Below are positions 44,815-55,952 of a DNA stretch of 64,000 bases, in pieces. The position numbers and the translations under genes are program-made. The DNA comes from Proteles cristata cristata (taxonomy: Eukaryota; Chordata; Mammalia; Carnivora; Hyaenidae): assembly GCA_017311185.1 (NCBI GenBank), contig JAESUZ010003165.1, forward strand, positions 434,001 through 498,000, in the 5' to 3' direction. The notes beneath the pieces are model-generated. The model was not told where the DNA came from, searched no databases, and saw only the letters and a list, made by a program, of their open reading frames with translations. Positions within the stretch are counted from its first letter, which is position 1. The number at the start of each line of letters is the position of its first letter.

Positions 44815-45350
44815 AATCTCCATTTGTTCAATCACAATCTACCTCATATCATTTAAGAAAGACGAATAATAGTAGCAAATTTTCCACAGATTAAAATATG
44901 AAGTCGGAAAATAAAAGTTGGAAAAGTTGCCATTAAATAGAACTATACTTTTATCCCAAATTCTAAATGCGATGTCAGGCAGTCATTAAAGACTGCTTAT
45001 AAATGTTTTGTTAACAAAATTAAGTCTTATTTGTTCCAGAAATTTTCTAAAAACAGCCTTGGGGTTTCTGATCACAGTTATTACCTAAGCCACAAGGGTG
45101 TGGTGTGAATTAATGAGATGCCACTAGTAAAGGCTTGAAGCATCTTGCAAAGATAGTGGAAGAAAATACAATCAAACTATTAAAAATACATTATTCTGAA
45201 TCTCAGAAAAAATCTAGTAATCCATTCAAGGAGATAGGAAATAGTTTGCTTATTTTTTAAAGGGAGGAAATAAATATAAAAATATTTTCATGGGAAATCA
45301 TAAAAGTTTGGCAAAAGGAGATCAATTATTATCATATTCCAGGATGGAAC
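44815..45350. other. No recognised feature
   Basis: AT-rich; no gene signal. Confidence 0.4.
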
Positions 45351-45356
45351 ATACAT

Positions 45357-45568
45357 TTTTAAATAGTTATTTATTTTTGAGAGAAAAGAGACAGACAGAG
45401 CACGAGAGGGAGAGGGGCAGAGAGAGGGAGACACAGAATCCGAAGCAGGCTTTAGGCTCTGAGCTGTCAGCACAGAGCCCAACGTGGGGCTCAAACCCAC
45501 AAGCCTGAGGAGATTATGACGTGAGCCGAAGTCAGACGCTTAACCGACTGAGCCACCCAGGTGCCCCA
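45357..45568 (-). mobile_element. CAN-SINE
   Basis: Reverse-oriented cat-type SINE: 'ctgagctgtcagcacagagc' and head complement 'ctgagccacccaggtgcccc'. Only a weak duplication (atttttaaa) is seen. Confidence 0.93.
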
Positions 45569-45579
45569 GAAAGGATTTT

Positions 45580-46740
45580 TAAAATAAGAAAAAGAATGCT
45601 ACAAGGATCAAGGGCACTGGAACAGAAATGTTGAAGATTTTCTGCTAGGCATATTCTAAATAAACCAAAATAAATGAAATCACCAAGGATCCCCTGATGA
45701 CTCCCGTAAGAGAAGGAACAGCATTGGCGACAATGCGAGAAGGGCCCTGTTAGAGGAGCGGATAGGGCAGTAGCTGTGGAGCACGGGGACAGCCTCCATT
45801 TGGGGAAAAAGCGATGTTTGAAAGCAGGGCTATGGGACGAGGCCTCGGATGTGGTGCACGGACAACATCAGACAGAAAGCAGAAGACCAAAGGCTACACT
45901 CAAATGTCTCGGACAGGAGACCCAGCTTATGCTTGGAAGAAAGACTAGAATACTGCCAGACACGGAGAGCTCGTCATGGGAGCGACGGCTCCATCAGCAC
46001 GCTAAAGCAGTAGGCTGGGAAGCGCCCTCATTCCCCTGACTGGACTGTCCACCCCGGCAATGCCTTGAGTCTAAGTTTGGACCGGTGAGCATTTCACATT
46101 AAGATTTAAAAGAAGCATTTTGAACAGTAAACAGACAGTGACTGAGCACTAAAGAGAAGTGAAGCCACCTGCTTTGCAAACACCAGACAACACAGATGAG
46201 GGCTCATTCAGGGAGACTCACGCAGAAGTGAGATGGAGAGGACCTAAAAAATAGTCTACAATAAAGAGAGAAGAGAACAGAGGACTCCAAATACACGAAA
46301 GAGACAGAAATTTCAAAATTATTTATGCAGGGAAAAGAAGTCAATTACAGCAAACACCGCTTTGGTCACTCAGCAAAATTCATGGAAATCTGGTCTTTCT
46401 GAAATAGGAGATAAACCATCTGCTTATGAGATAATGGTACAAACTGAGAGGTAAGAAGAATTTACAACAGAAGCAGGTAAGGATATGATGACATAAATAT
46501 ATTAAAAACAAAAAGCCAGTTTCAGCACTGCAGAAGTACTAGAGTAAATTGTGTGGGAAGAAGAAAAGGAACAAGAATGAAATTGAGGAGACTTAATAAA
46601 TATGGAGGACAGACAGACACCCAAAGTAAAGATAATCTGGTATTTCTAAAGAAGAGATAAAAAGACAATGAGAGTACAGGCCCCCAATTAAAAAAAAAAA
46701 AAAGACAGGTTTGTAAATTAAAGACCTCAAAAATCACTAA
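45580..46740. other. No gene; CpG-richer patch then A-rich DNA
   Basis: The stretch 45720-46060 is richer in G, C and CpG than its surroundings and holds an 87-codon frame (45776-46039) without a known motif. The rest is purine/A-rich and may be the decayed 5' part of the old L1 that becomes clear at about 46.75 kb. Confidence 0.4.
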
Positions 46741-47614
46741 ATGAAGACCAACCTAAAAATATCTCGCTGCGAATTTCAATTTCAAGAAGAAAAAAACCAC
46801 CCTTTTGATACTCAAAGATGAGATTCTCTTGCATAAAAAATTTAAAACTAAACTTGAATTAATTGAAATAGAACAAGAGGGTCAGTAATCAAATACTCAA
46901 AATTAGAACAAAGACCTAGTGACAAATAGAGAGAATTCATAAAACTATTTTTAAAATGACATTATATAATTTAGTGCAGGTAGTCATAAAGTTAAGCTGA
47001 ACAACTGAAGACACAAATAAATACTATAAACTAAAAGTGACTCCCCAAGAAAAAGCCCTGGAATCAGAGATTTTAGGAAAGTTTCTTATCAAATCTTCAT
47101 AGAAAAGATATTCTGTTACATAAAGGGCAACCTGAAAGTTGGTAAGAGACTAGCTCTTACATGTTCCCACCACAAAAAAGAAAAGATAATTATGTGACAT
47201 AATGGAGGCATTAGTTAATGCTATGGGAGTAATCATGTTGCAAAATACAAATGTATCAAATCAGTTGTGTTGTACACCATCTGAACTTACATAATGTCAA
47301 TTATATCCTAGTAATTTAAAATTATCTAAGAAGTGCAATGTTTAATAAAACTGGAAAATTGCCTACTTTGGTCCCAAAAATGTAGCATTGCCCTCAAACT
47401 ACTACCTAAAACATAATAAAGAAAACTTAGAATCAATAATTAGAAAAATAGATGAAAAAATTTTAACTAAAATATGACCAAATTATATCAGCAGCATATA
47501 AGCAAAAAGTAAACTATGACTGAATATAGTTGGTCCCAGAAATATCTGAAAAACTCAATATTAAGAAATGTATTATACTAATCCATTAATCATTAAGTTA
47601 AAGGGAAAATTCTT

Positions 47615-48522
47615 TTTTTTTTTTTTACATACAAATAGTTTATTGTCAAGTTGATTTCCATATAACACCCAGTGCTCATCCCCACAAGTGCCCTCCTCCA
47701 TGCCCATCACCCTCCTCCCCCCACACCCATCAGTCCTCAGTTTGTTCTCAGCATTCAAGAGTCTCTCATGGTTTGCCTCTCTCCCTTTCCCCCACCATTT
47801 CCCCCCTTCTTCTCCCCCTTGTTCCTCAGTTAAGTTCCTCCTAATCCTCCTATACGTGCAAACATATGATATTTGTCCTTCTCTGCCTGACTTATTTCGC
47901 TCAGCATAACACCCTCAAGGTCCATCCATGTTGCTACACATGGCCAGATTTCATTGTTTCTCATTGCCATGTAGTATTCCATGGCATAGATAAACCACAT
48001 CTTCTTGATCCATTCATCTGTTGATGGACACTTAGGCTCTTTCCATGTTTTAGCTATTGTGGAGAGTGCTGCTGTGAACAATGGGGTCCATGTGCCCCTG
48101 TGCATCAGCACTCCTGTGTCCCTTGGGTAAATTCCTAGCAGTGCTATTGCTGGGTCATAGGGGAGTTCTATTGTTAGTTTCCTGAGGAACCTCCACACTG
48201 TTTTCCAGAGGGGCTGCACCAGTTTACATTCCCACCAACAGTGTAGGAGGGTGCCCGTTTCTCCACATCCTCGTCAGCATCTAGAGTTCTCTGATGTGCT
48301 CATTTTAGCCACTCTGACTGGCATGAGGTGGTATCTCAGTGTGGTTTTGATGTGTATTTCCCTGATGAGGAGGGACGCTGAGCATCGTTTCATGTGTCTG
48401 TTGGCCATCTGGTGTCCTCTTTGGAGAAGTGTCTGTTCATATCTTCTGCCCATTTCTTCACTGGGTTGTTTGTTTTTCGGGTGTGGAGTTTGGTGAGTTC
48501 CTTATATATTTTGGATATTAAC
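47615..48522 (-). mobile_element. Young 5'-truncated L1 3' end
   Basis: Reverse-oriented, with poly(T) at 47615-47626, then complement of the 3' UTR ('catataacacccagtgctca'), the C-rich complement of the G tract (47695-47730), and the ORF2p C-terminus (minus-strand frame 48219-47830 with [20 protein letters not shown]). A perfect 16-bp duplication taaagggaaaattctt is at 47599-47614 and 48523-48538. Confidence 0.96.
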
Positions 48523-49010
48523 TAAAGGGAAAATTCTTGCCCAACAATTTATATGTTCAATGTAATTTAGGAAAACTTGAAAGAAATTTCTTAACTTGAA
48601 AAAAACTTCTTACTTATTTTGAAAGAAATCATCAACAAAAAATCTTAAGTAAATGATGAAAATGAAAACAAGGGGCAGATGTTCACTGTAGAATATTAGA
48701 GCATATTATAGAGTCACAATGTGACACAGGTTTGAGAGGAGGCATTAGGGGAATAAACAGAAAACAGGAGTCAGAAAATGATCAATGAAGGTAAATTTGA
48801 TATGTCATGAAATTAACACTTTAAACGGTGGACAAAGCATGGGTTATTCAATATTCTGGAATAATTCACATATCATTGAGAGGAAAAAACTATTAAAATT
48901 TTCTTCAGATTATATAGCCATATAAACTGCAGATGAATTTAAAATTCCAAAAAAAATGGGAAAACAAAATGCAAGCAATTTACCAACTTAATTACTACAA
49001 AAATTGAAAT

Positions 49011-49230
49011 TATTTTTCTTTTTAATGTTTATTCATTATTTGAAAGAGAGAGAGACAGACAGAGCACAAGTGAGAAGGGGCAGAGAGAGAGGAAGGCACA
49101 GAATTCAAAGCAGGTTCCAGGCTCTGAGCAGTAGGCACAAAGCCAGATGCAGGGCTTGAACCCACAAACCATAAGATCATGACCTGAGCAGAAGTCAGAC
49201 ACTTAACCAACTGAGCCATCCAGGTGCCCC
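49011..49230 (-). mobile_element. CAN-SINE
   Basis: Reverse-oriented SINE inside the old L1. The perfect 13-bp duplication caaaaattgaaat is at 48998-49010 and 49231-49243. Confidence 0.95.
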
Positions 49231-49761
49231 CAAAAATTGAAATCTTAAAAGAGTGATGGATTTGATCACATTTAAAAAAACAAAGTGTTCTACATGAATA
49301 AAACTACCACATACAAAATTTCCATTTGAAGAACATAAAAAAATATCACAACTATATGTCAGAAGATTAATATATTCAACATATAAAAAGTTTTACAAAT
49401 CAATGAGAAAAAGATGAACTCCATTAATGATTAACTGAACAAAAACTGCAAATCAGCTCACTAGCCAATCACCAATACAGAAATGGTGTATGGGCAGAGG
49501 AAGAAGAAGGTATAAACCCTTGGGGTTGAGCTAGAATACAACACAAATGCCAAGTGCTGCTGATGGCTGGGGAGGGAGCGACAGGATACTAAGAATTGGA
49601 AACAGGAAAGACAAAAACAGGATGGATCCCTCACATGACATGTTAAGGAGCTTAAATTTAAACTCAAGTGATAAAGATAATGCTTTTCAATGTGACAAGT
49701 GACAAAAATCACCACCATCATCATTTCTAACCAATGTGACATTAAAAATCATGTTTTTGAG

Positions 49762-49991
49762 GGGCGCCTGGGTGGCTTAGTCAGTTAAGCGTCCTACTTT
49801 CGCTTAGGTCGTGATCTCGCAGTTCGTGGGTTCGAGCCCCGCGTCGGGCTCTGTGCTGACTGCCAGCTCAGAGCCTGGAGCCTGTTTCAGAGTCTGTGAC
49901 TCCCTCTCTCTCTGACCCTCCCCTGCTCACGCTGTCTCTCTCTCTCTCCTAGAAATAAATAAAACATCTCAGGACATAGTTTTAAGAAAAA
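49762..49991 (+). mobile_element. CAN-SINE, young 'ttcgctt' subfamily, with extra 3' sequence
   Basis: Subfamily text 'cctactttcgcttaggtcgt' and 'gctgactgccagctcagagc', tail 'agaaataaataaaacat'. A 19-base non-SINE piece (49968-49986, ctcaggacatagttttaag) and a second A run follow. The duplication aaaaatcatgtttttgag is at 49744-49761 and 49992-50009. Confidence 0.95.
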
Positions 49992-50009
49992 AAAAATCAT
50001 GTTTTTGAG

Positions 50010-50185
50010 GGGCGCCTGGGTGGTTCAGTCGGTTAAGCCTCTGACTTTGGCTCAGTTATGAGTCCAAGCCCCACATCGTACTCTTTGCTGACAGCTCAGA
50101 GCCTGGAGCCTACTTCTGATTCTATGTCTCTGCCCTGCCTCGCTCACACTCTGTCTCTCTCTCTCAGAAATAATAAACACTTTTT
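50010..50185 (+). mobile_element. CAN-SINE, back to back with the previous one
   Basis: Starts directly after the right duplication of the upstream SINE ('gggcgcctgggtggttcagt'). The body is shortened between the boxes; tail 'cagaaataataaacac'. The sequence after it, 'aaatttatgtttcc', resembles the same target. Confidence 0.92.
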
Positions 50186-50269
50186 AAATTTATGTTTCCA
50201 AAAGATGCAGAGTATGGCTCAAGATAAAGAAAAATGGAAGAGATGGAAATGCACGTTTTATGTGTTGCA

Positions 50270-50420
50270 CACATATATAAACATGTACGTGCACGTACAT
50301 CTATGTATACATGTACACACATATGTACATTTATATATACACCTCTCCAAACCTAGGAATACAAATAAACACACAGATACATCTACACAAACACATGGAC
50401 ACACACATAAAAAAATGAGA
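50270..50420. repeat. Alternating purine-pyrimidine (CA/TA/TG) tract
   Basis: Low-complexity run with the perfect 18-bp palindrome atgtacgtgcacgtacat at 50283-50300. Confidence 0.85.
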
Positions 50421-50555
50421 AAGAACTGATTAGAAAAAAAAGCACACAAATTTCAATCACAGTTATATTATCCCTTGGATGGTGGATTTCAGCCAATATT
50501 TTCTTTTTTACATACTCATAATAATTTTTATAGTCTATAAAAATTTAACGTTAAG

Positions 50556-50740
50556 GGCATCTGGGTGGCTCAGTTAAGCATCTGACTTTGGCTCAGGGCA
50601 TGATCTTATGGTTCATGAGTTCGAGTCCCACATCAGGTGAACTCTAGCCCTGCTTCAGGTAAGCTGCGCTTCTCTCTCCCTCTCTCTCTCTGTCCCTCTC
50701 TACTTGCGCACTCTCTCTCTCTTTCCTTCTCTCTCAAAAA
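50556..50740 (+). mobile_element. CAN-SINE
   Basis: 'gggcatctgggtggctcagt', B box 'gagttcgagtccc', with duplicated 'aactctagccctgcttcagg' text in the middle and a short tail. The duplication is imperfect (50542-50555 and 50741-50754). Confidence 0.9.
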
Positions 50741-50754
50741 AAATTAATGTTAAG

Positions 50755-52065
50755 TTATTCTGGATATCTCAAAATTAGTTTGCCATTCATCTAACTCAAT
50801 ACAATATATTTACAAATAAATAAAAATGTTATCTCCATAAATTTGTTTTTATACGGTTGATTTCAATTGTTAAATTATGCAATTTCATTATTTTTGTTAT
50901 TATTTCCAATGGCTTACTGATTAACTTTGTAATTTACTGAACATTTCCTTCTTGGCAATTATGACATTTCACATATAAATTTGGAAACATTCAAGCTTAT
51001 ATTAGAGGAGAATGTATAATCAGAGCCACACAGGGTCAAGAGAAGATGGAAATCCAACCATAAGCAGGACAATTTCTCAACACTACTTAAAACATATAAC
51101 ATATGATGCACATATACACATATGTACATACAGATACACATGCACATGCATATGTTATGCCATGATAAGCAAGCCAAGAGCCTATCCAACCCATTTTTCT
51201 ATGTATAACGGTATCACTAGTCTTTATAGACTCTTCACTGATGGTATTTTTAACCAGTGTTCATGAAAATGATTACTTCCTCACATGCATTATGCCTACA
51301 TGATCCAAAAAAGGCTTTCTATAGGCAAAACTAAATGAGAAAACCCATATCTTAACAGCAATAAATTTAGTCTTTTATATAAAATGAAGTGTTCCTACAA
51401 AATACCTAAAAAGAAAAAAATCATGTAATTATTATTAATTCCGGTGGATAGCCTGTCCTGGGAACTTAGGAAGGATCAGGTGTCTTATTCATTCTCAAGT
51501 GCTCCACTGGGGTACAATGAAGAGAGAGATGATAAGTTCTAAGCACAGAAGATGTGGGCCATAGTTAGAACCATGAATGATCTTCAAGCAAGTACCTAAG
51601 ACCAGAACCAGCCAAGAATGCAAAAAGTCACCTGTCAAAAACAGAAAACAGCAGCCACAGTGATATTCCGGAAATCAGTAAGAAAAAGATGAAAATTGTA
51701 AAATTGCTTAGTGATCTGAATAAGGAAGTTACAAAAGCAGAACAAAAATATGGCTAAAATAAAACTCTTGAGGCCAAATAAGTGTCAACTAAGATTTAAA
51801 AAAAAAAGGAAGTATCATTTTTTATTTGCAAATAGGAAAAAATTTTTTTAATGATGACACCTAGCATTGCTGGCAAGAGTGAGGAAAAATAGACACTTTC
51901 ATACGCTGTTGATGTATTTTTAAAAAGCAGGAACCAACTGAAAAAAAAATGTCTACCTGCAAGGGAAACATAAATGTCTCCATGTGAGATAGGGAAGAAA
52001 AGTCTTCCCTAAAAATCATGGCAGCTTCTTACATGGAACTTAACCCAGTCAGGTCCAAGTTGTGT
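50755..52065. other. No recognised feature
   Basis: About 1.3 kb of AT-rich DNA. A CATA/CACA-rich patch lies at about 51107-51160. No gene signal. Confidence 0.45.
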
Positions 52066-52069
52066 AATA

Positions 52070-53385
52070 TTAGTCTGCTCAGGCTGCTATAACAAAACAC
52101 CACAGACTAGGTAACTTAAACCACAGGCATTTATCATAGTTCTCAAGGCCAGAAGCTCAAGATCATGGTTCTAGCCAACTAAGTTTCTGGTAAGAACTTT
52201 CTTCCTGGCTTGCAAACAGCCACTTCTCGATAGGTCCCCACATGGCCTTTCCTCAGTGCATGCACAAAGGAGGGGGAGGCACACAGATAGCTCTCCGGTG
52301 TCCTCACCCTTATAATCTTATTTAACCTTAATTACATTCCGTAAAGTACATGTAGCCACACTGGGGGATGGGGCTTCTCTATATGAATTTGAGGGGATAC
52401 AAACTTTCAGTTCACAACATTCCACCCCTACCTCCGCCAAAATTTATGTGCTTCTCACATGCAAAATACATTCATTCCATTTCAACAGCCCCAAAGTCCT
52501 AACTCATTACATCATCAACAATAAAATCCAAAGTTTCATCTAAAATTTATCTAAATCAGGTTTGGGTGAGACTCCGGGTACAATTCATCTGAGTCAGAAT
52601 TCCTCTCTGGCTGTGAACTTGTGAACCCAGACAAGTTATGTGCTTCCAGAATACAATGGTAGGGCAGTCGTAGGGTAGCCATTCCCATTCCAATCAGGGA
52701 AAACTGGAAGAAAGAAAAGGGTGATGGGTTCTAAGGAAGTCCAAAACCTGTCGAAGGAAATTCTAGTAGACCTTGAGGCTCAGGACTAATACTCTTTGGT
52801 TCAGCGCTCTGCCCTCCAAGCCCCCTGGAGTGGTAGCATCTCCCCACGGCTCTGTGGGGCTGCCCACACAGCTCTCTGCAGTGGTCGCCTGGCACACTGA
52901 AACCAAAGAGGGGGCCCCAGTTCTGAAACCAAAGGGCAATGAGCCTTAACCCCTGGACCTTCAGTGGAGGGAGAGCCTCAATAATTTCTGAATTGACTTT
53001 GAGGTAATTGTTCTCCCTTCTTGAAGGACTGCAGCCGGATAGCTCTATGGTCCCTTTCTGTAGAATCCCAGAGGTCCCCAGCCTTCCTTCATTCCGTCCT
53101 GTCTCCATCCCCTGCAGTTCAAATTGGCAGTATTTCTGCTCAGATAATCATATGATCTCTTTATCAACTTACAGTTAGCCACGCTTTTAGTGTTCTCCTC
53201 TAAACATGCCTTCTAAGTTTCTGCAATATGGACGAGAAATTTCCAAGTCTTTAAGTTCTGGTTCCCTTTTAGTTTACAATTATTCTTCAATTAATCTCTC
53301 TTCTCTTGCATTTTACTCTAAGCAGCCACACTGAGGGTTAAGACTTCAGTATATAAATTTTGGGTGACACAAACATTTAATCCAT
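52070..53385 (-). mobile_element. MaLR-type LTR retrotransposon remnant
   Basis: A complete-looking LTR lies at 52070-52428; its complement starts near 'tgttgtgaactgaaag' and ends 'gcagcctgagcagactaata'. It is followed by internal sequence (52430-53300) resembling the non-coding THE1/MST/MLT1 interior ('aagtcctaactcattacatc', 'aagtccaaaacctgtcgaag'), then the first part of a second LTR (53310-53385). The family is ERVL-related and lacks intact genes; none is seen here. The 125-codon frame at 52731-53108 is accidental. Confidence 0.65.
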
Positions 53386-53387
53386 AC

Positions 53388-53545
53388 ATATAATATATAC
53401 ATTACATCATCATATATATAATGATGTATATATATATGTGCATGTGTGTGGACATGCAGATAAGACCGATGAACATATATATATATTTGTGTTTATGTAA
53501 ATATGTGTATATATATGTATTTTTGTGTATATACATGTTTTTAGA
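53388..53545. repeat. AT/TG-rich low-complexity tract
   Basis: Runs of TATA, ATGTG and GTATATA units. No gene. Confidence 0.85.
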
Positions 53546-53559
53546 TTTGTAATATTCTA

Positions 53560-53735
53560 AGTGTAGCCTGTAAGGTAAATGCTATTTTACCATCATTTTT
53601 ATAGTTGAAGACCTGAGGCACAGAGAAGTTATGTAACTTTCTTAAGGTCATATAACCCGAAAATTGGCTAACCTGTATTCAAACCTAGATAATATGACTA
53701 TATAGTCCATGCTTTTATTCACTACCCTATAGTTA
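53560..53735 (-). repeat. MIR fragment
   Basis: 'gaagacctgaggcacagaga', 'agttatgtaactttcttaag' and 'gtcatataacccgaaaattg' are antisense MIR. Confidence 0.72.
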
Positions 53736-53739
53736 TTTT

Positions 53740-54065
53740 CTCTATCTTAGGAATAAAAAGAAGAAAACAATAATAGGTACAAGAGAGGTTTTTATTTTAA
53801 TTATAGGAAAACATACTAAACTTTGTGAGAATAAATTAGAATACTTACATTGCATGGACAAATTTATAGAAAAAATGTAACTGAGTAAAACTGTCTTAAA
53901 AAGAAATAGAAAGTCCACATATAGATCTTTAATCTTTCTTTAAAAATCTGTAATTTAAAATCTATTCATCCAAAAACTACTAGACCCATTTGGTCTAATA
54001 GATTATTTCTACCAACTTTTAATATACAAATAATTATAATCTAGAGAACAGCAAAGGAATAGATA
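53740..54065. other. No recognised feature
   Basis: AT-rich; no gene signal. Confidence 0.4.
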
Positions 54066-54081
54066 TTCTCTATCTCATTTT

Positions 54082-54305
54082 TAAAATTTTTCTAATGTTT
54101 ATTTTTTAGAGAGAGAGACAGACACAGACACAGAGCATGAGTGGAGGAGGGGCAGAGAGAGAGGGAGACACAGAATCAAAGCAGGCTCCATTCAGGCTCT
54201 GAGCTGTCAGCACAGAGCCCAATGCAGGGCTCAAATCCATGAACCATGAGATCATGATCTGGGCAAAAGTCAGATGCTCAACTGACTAAGCTACCCAGGT
54301 GCCCA
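54082..54305 (-). mobile_element. CAN-SINE
   Basis: Reverse-oriented SINE. The duplication ctctatctcatttt is at 54068-54081 and 54306-54319. Confidence 0.95.
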
Positions 54306-54324
54306 CTCTATCTCATTTTATGAA

Positions 54325-54920
54325 ATTTATATTTTTAAAAAAAACGAAACCACATAAGAGTACCATGAAAAAAGGAAGTTCTGTGCCACTTTACGTATAA
54401 TGTAAAACAGATGTAAGAGTCCCACATAAAACTCTAGAAACATAAATCTACAAAGATATAAAAACAATATATTATATCAATTGGGTTTTCCTGGGAATGC
54501 AAAAACTGGTGCAATATTAGGAAATCTATTTCTATAATACAGGCAAAGTTGAAGATACACATATCTATGGCCCAGCAATTCTATTCGTAGGTATAGATTC
54601 CAAGGAATTTCAGATACATGAACAACCAAATTGTACAGAAGTCTTTCAACAGGTAAATGGTACACAATGTGCCATAATGAAAGAATGGAATAATACAGGG
54701 CACGAAAAATTAGTGTAAGAACTATATGTGTTAATGCAGATAAAACTTACAAAAATGAGGTTGAAAGAAAAAAAGTAATTTTCAATGTGATGTATCTATA
54801 TAGTTTACAAGTACCTTAAACAGTATTATGTATAGTTTAAAATATATATGTACGTACAAGACTAAAAGTACTCATGATATTGATAATACCAGATGTAGGA
54901 CAGTGTTATCCCTCTACAGG
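54325..54920. other. No recognised feature
   Basis: AT-rich. Might hold a decayed L1 piece near 54555-54760 ('atggcccagcaattctattc', 'tttcaacaggtaaatggtac' read like sense ORF2 3' text), too short and diverged for a firm call. Confidence 0.4.
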
Positions 54921-54940
54921 GACGAAAAGGAGTGGGAAAT

Positions 54941-55173
54941 GGGGTGCCTGGGTGGCTTAGTTGGTTGGGCGTCCGACTTTCGCTTGGGTCATGATCTCGC
55001 GGTTCGTGGGTTCGAGCCCCGCGTCGGGCTCTGTGCTGACTGCCAGCTCAGAGCCTGGAGCCTGTTTCAGTCTGTGACTCCCTCTCTCTCTGACCTCCCC
55101 TGCTCACGCTGTCTCTCTCTCTCTCTCTCTCCTAGAAATAAATAAAAATATTTTTAAAAAAAAGAAAAAAAGG
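54941..55173 (+). mobile_element. CAN-SINE, young 'ttcgctt' subfamily
   Basis: Nearly intact: 'gcgtccgactttcgcttggg', 'gttcgagccccgcgtcgggc' and 'ctctctctcctagaaataaa'. A 15-bp duplication with one mismatch, aaaggagtgggaaat/aaaggagtgggagat, is at 54926-54940 and 55174-55188. CpGs are well preserved. Confidence 0.96.
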
Positions 55174-55234
55174 AAAGGAGTGGGAGATCACCTGGATGCA
55201 TTCGTCGATCCGAGCATTGTACACACACAGGCTT

Positions 55235-55440
55235 CAAACGCTCAAGCCCTCTTCTCCCCATTGTCTCTTCTTCACTTATCAAGCCCCTATTCAGCTTTCA
55301 AGATTTAAATCAAATTTAATTTCCTATAAAAAGGCTTTTCTCACTCTTCTGGTTACTTGCTCTTCCAGAATCCCACAGTTCTTGTTACAAACCACAATTA
55401 AAACAGTAATCATATAAATCATTTCTATATCAAAATCTTA
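55235..55440 (+). repeat. L2 LINE 3' fragment
   Basis: 'ttcagctttcaagatttaaa' and 'ctataaaaaggcttttctca' resemble the L2 3' region. Diverged. Confidence 0.5.
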
Positions 55441-55494
55441 TCTTCCCCATTGTGGCTCCTCATATGAAGTCTGGAGGATCCCACTGACAGTAAT

Positions 55495-55612
55495 TCAATT
55501 AAATTCAACAAGTATCTAGTATAAGTCAAGTACTATATTCCTAATCCTTGGCCGAGTTCTTGTTGCTAAATATATTACATGGCCCCTGCCTTAAAAAAGA
55601 TTATATTTACTA
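55495..55612 (-). repeat. L2 3' fragment
   Basis: 'caacaagtatctagtataag', 'tcaagtactatattcctaat' and 'tacatggcccctgcc' read as antisense L2. Confidence 0.5.
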
Positions 55613-55623
55613 AAAGTTATTTA

Positions 55624-55835
55624 AAATTTTTTAATGTTTATTTATTTTTGAGAGAGAGAGAGAAAGAGCAGGGGAGGAGCAGAGAGAGAAGGAGACACAG
55701 AGTCTGAAGTAGGCTCCAGGCTTTGGGCTGTCAGCACAGAGCCCAACACAGGGCTCAAACCCACGAACCATGAGATCATGACCTGAGCTGAAGTCGGACG
55801 CTTAACCAACCAAGCCACCCAGGCAGCAACCCCCC
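55624..55835 (-). mobile_element. CAN-SINE
   Basis: Reverse-oriented SINE whose head complement is altered ('caagccacccaggcagcaac'). The duplication aaaagttattta/aaaagttttta is at 55612-55623 and 55836-55846. Confidence 0.93.
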
Positions 55836-55952
55836 AAAAGTTTTTAGGACAAAACTTAATGTACATAGATTCATTAGATGCTTACTCAGTCAATCAAATG
55901 TGCTAAGTAAAGAGGAAAGAAACATTTTGTAGGTCATGATGGAAGTGAAATT

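Larger units (their letters stand above)
46750..49460 (+). mobile_element. Old L1 (L1M-type) ORF2 fragment
   Basis: Decayed ORF2. 'tagaaaaatagatgaaaaaa' and 'tactaatccattaatcatta' match the reverse-transcriptase region; 'gggttattcaatattctgga', 'gaagattaatatattcaaca' and 'tacaaatcaatgagaaaaag' match the C-terminal region in the right order. Interrupted by a young L1 (47615-48522) and a SINE (49011-49230). Confidence 0.72.

Noticed and set aside
47830..48219. 129-codon minus-strand frame with clear protein similarity
   Set aside because: As a host gene: it is the C-terminal tail of L1 ORF2p in a 5'-truncated insertion.
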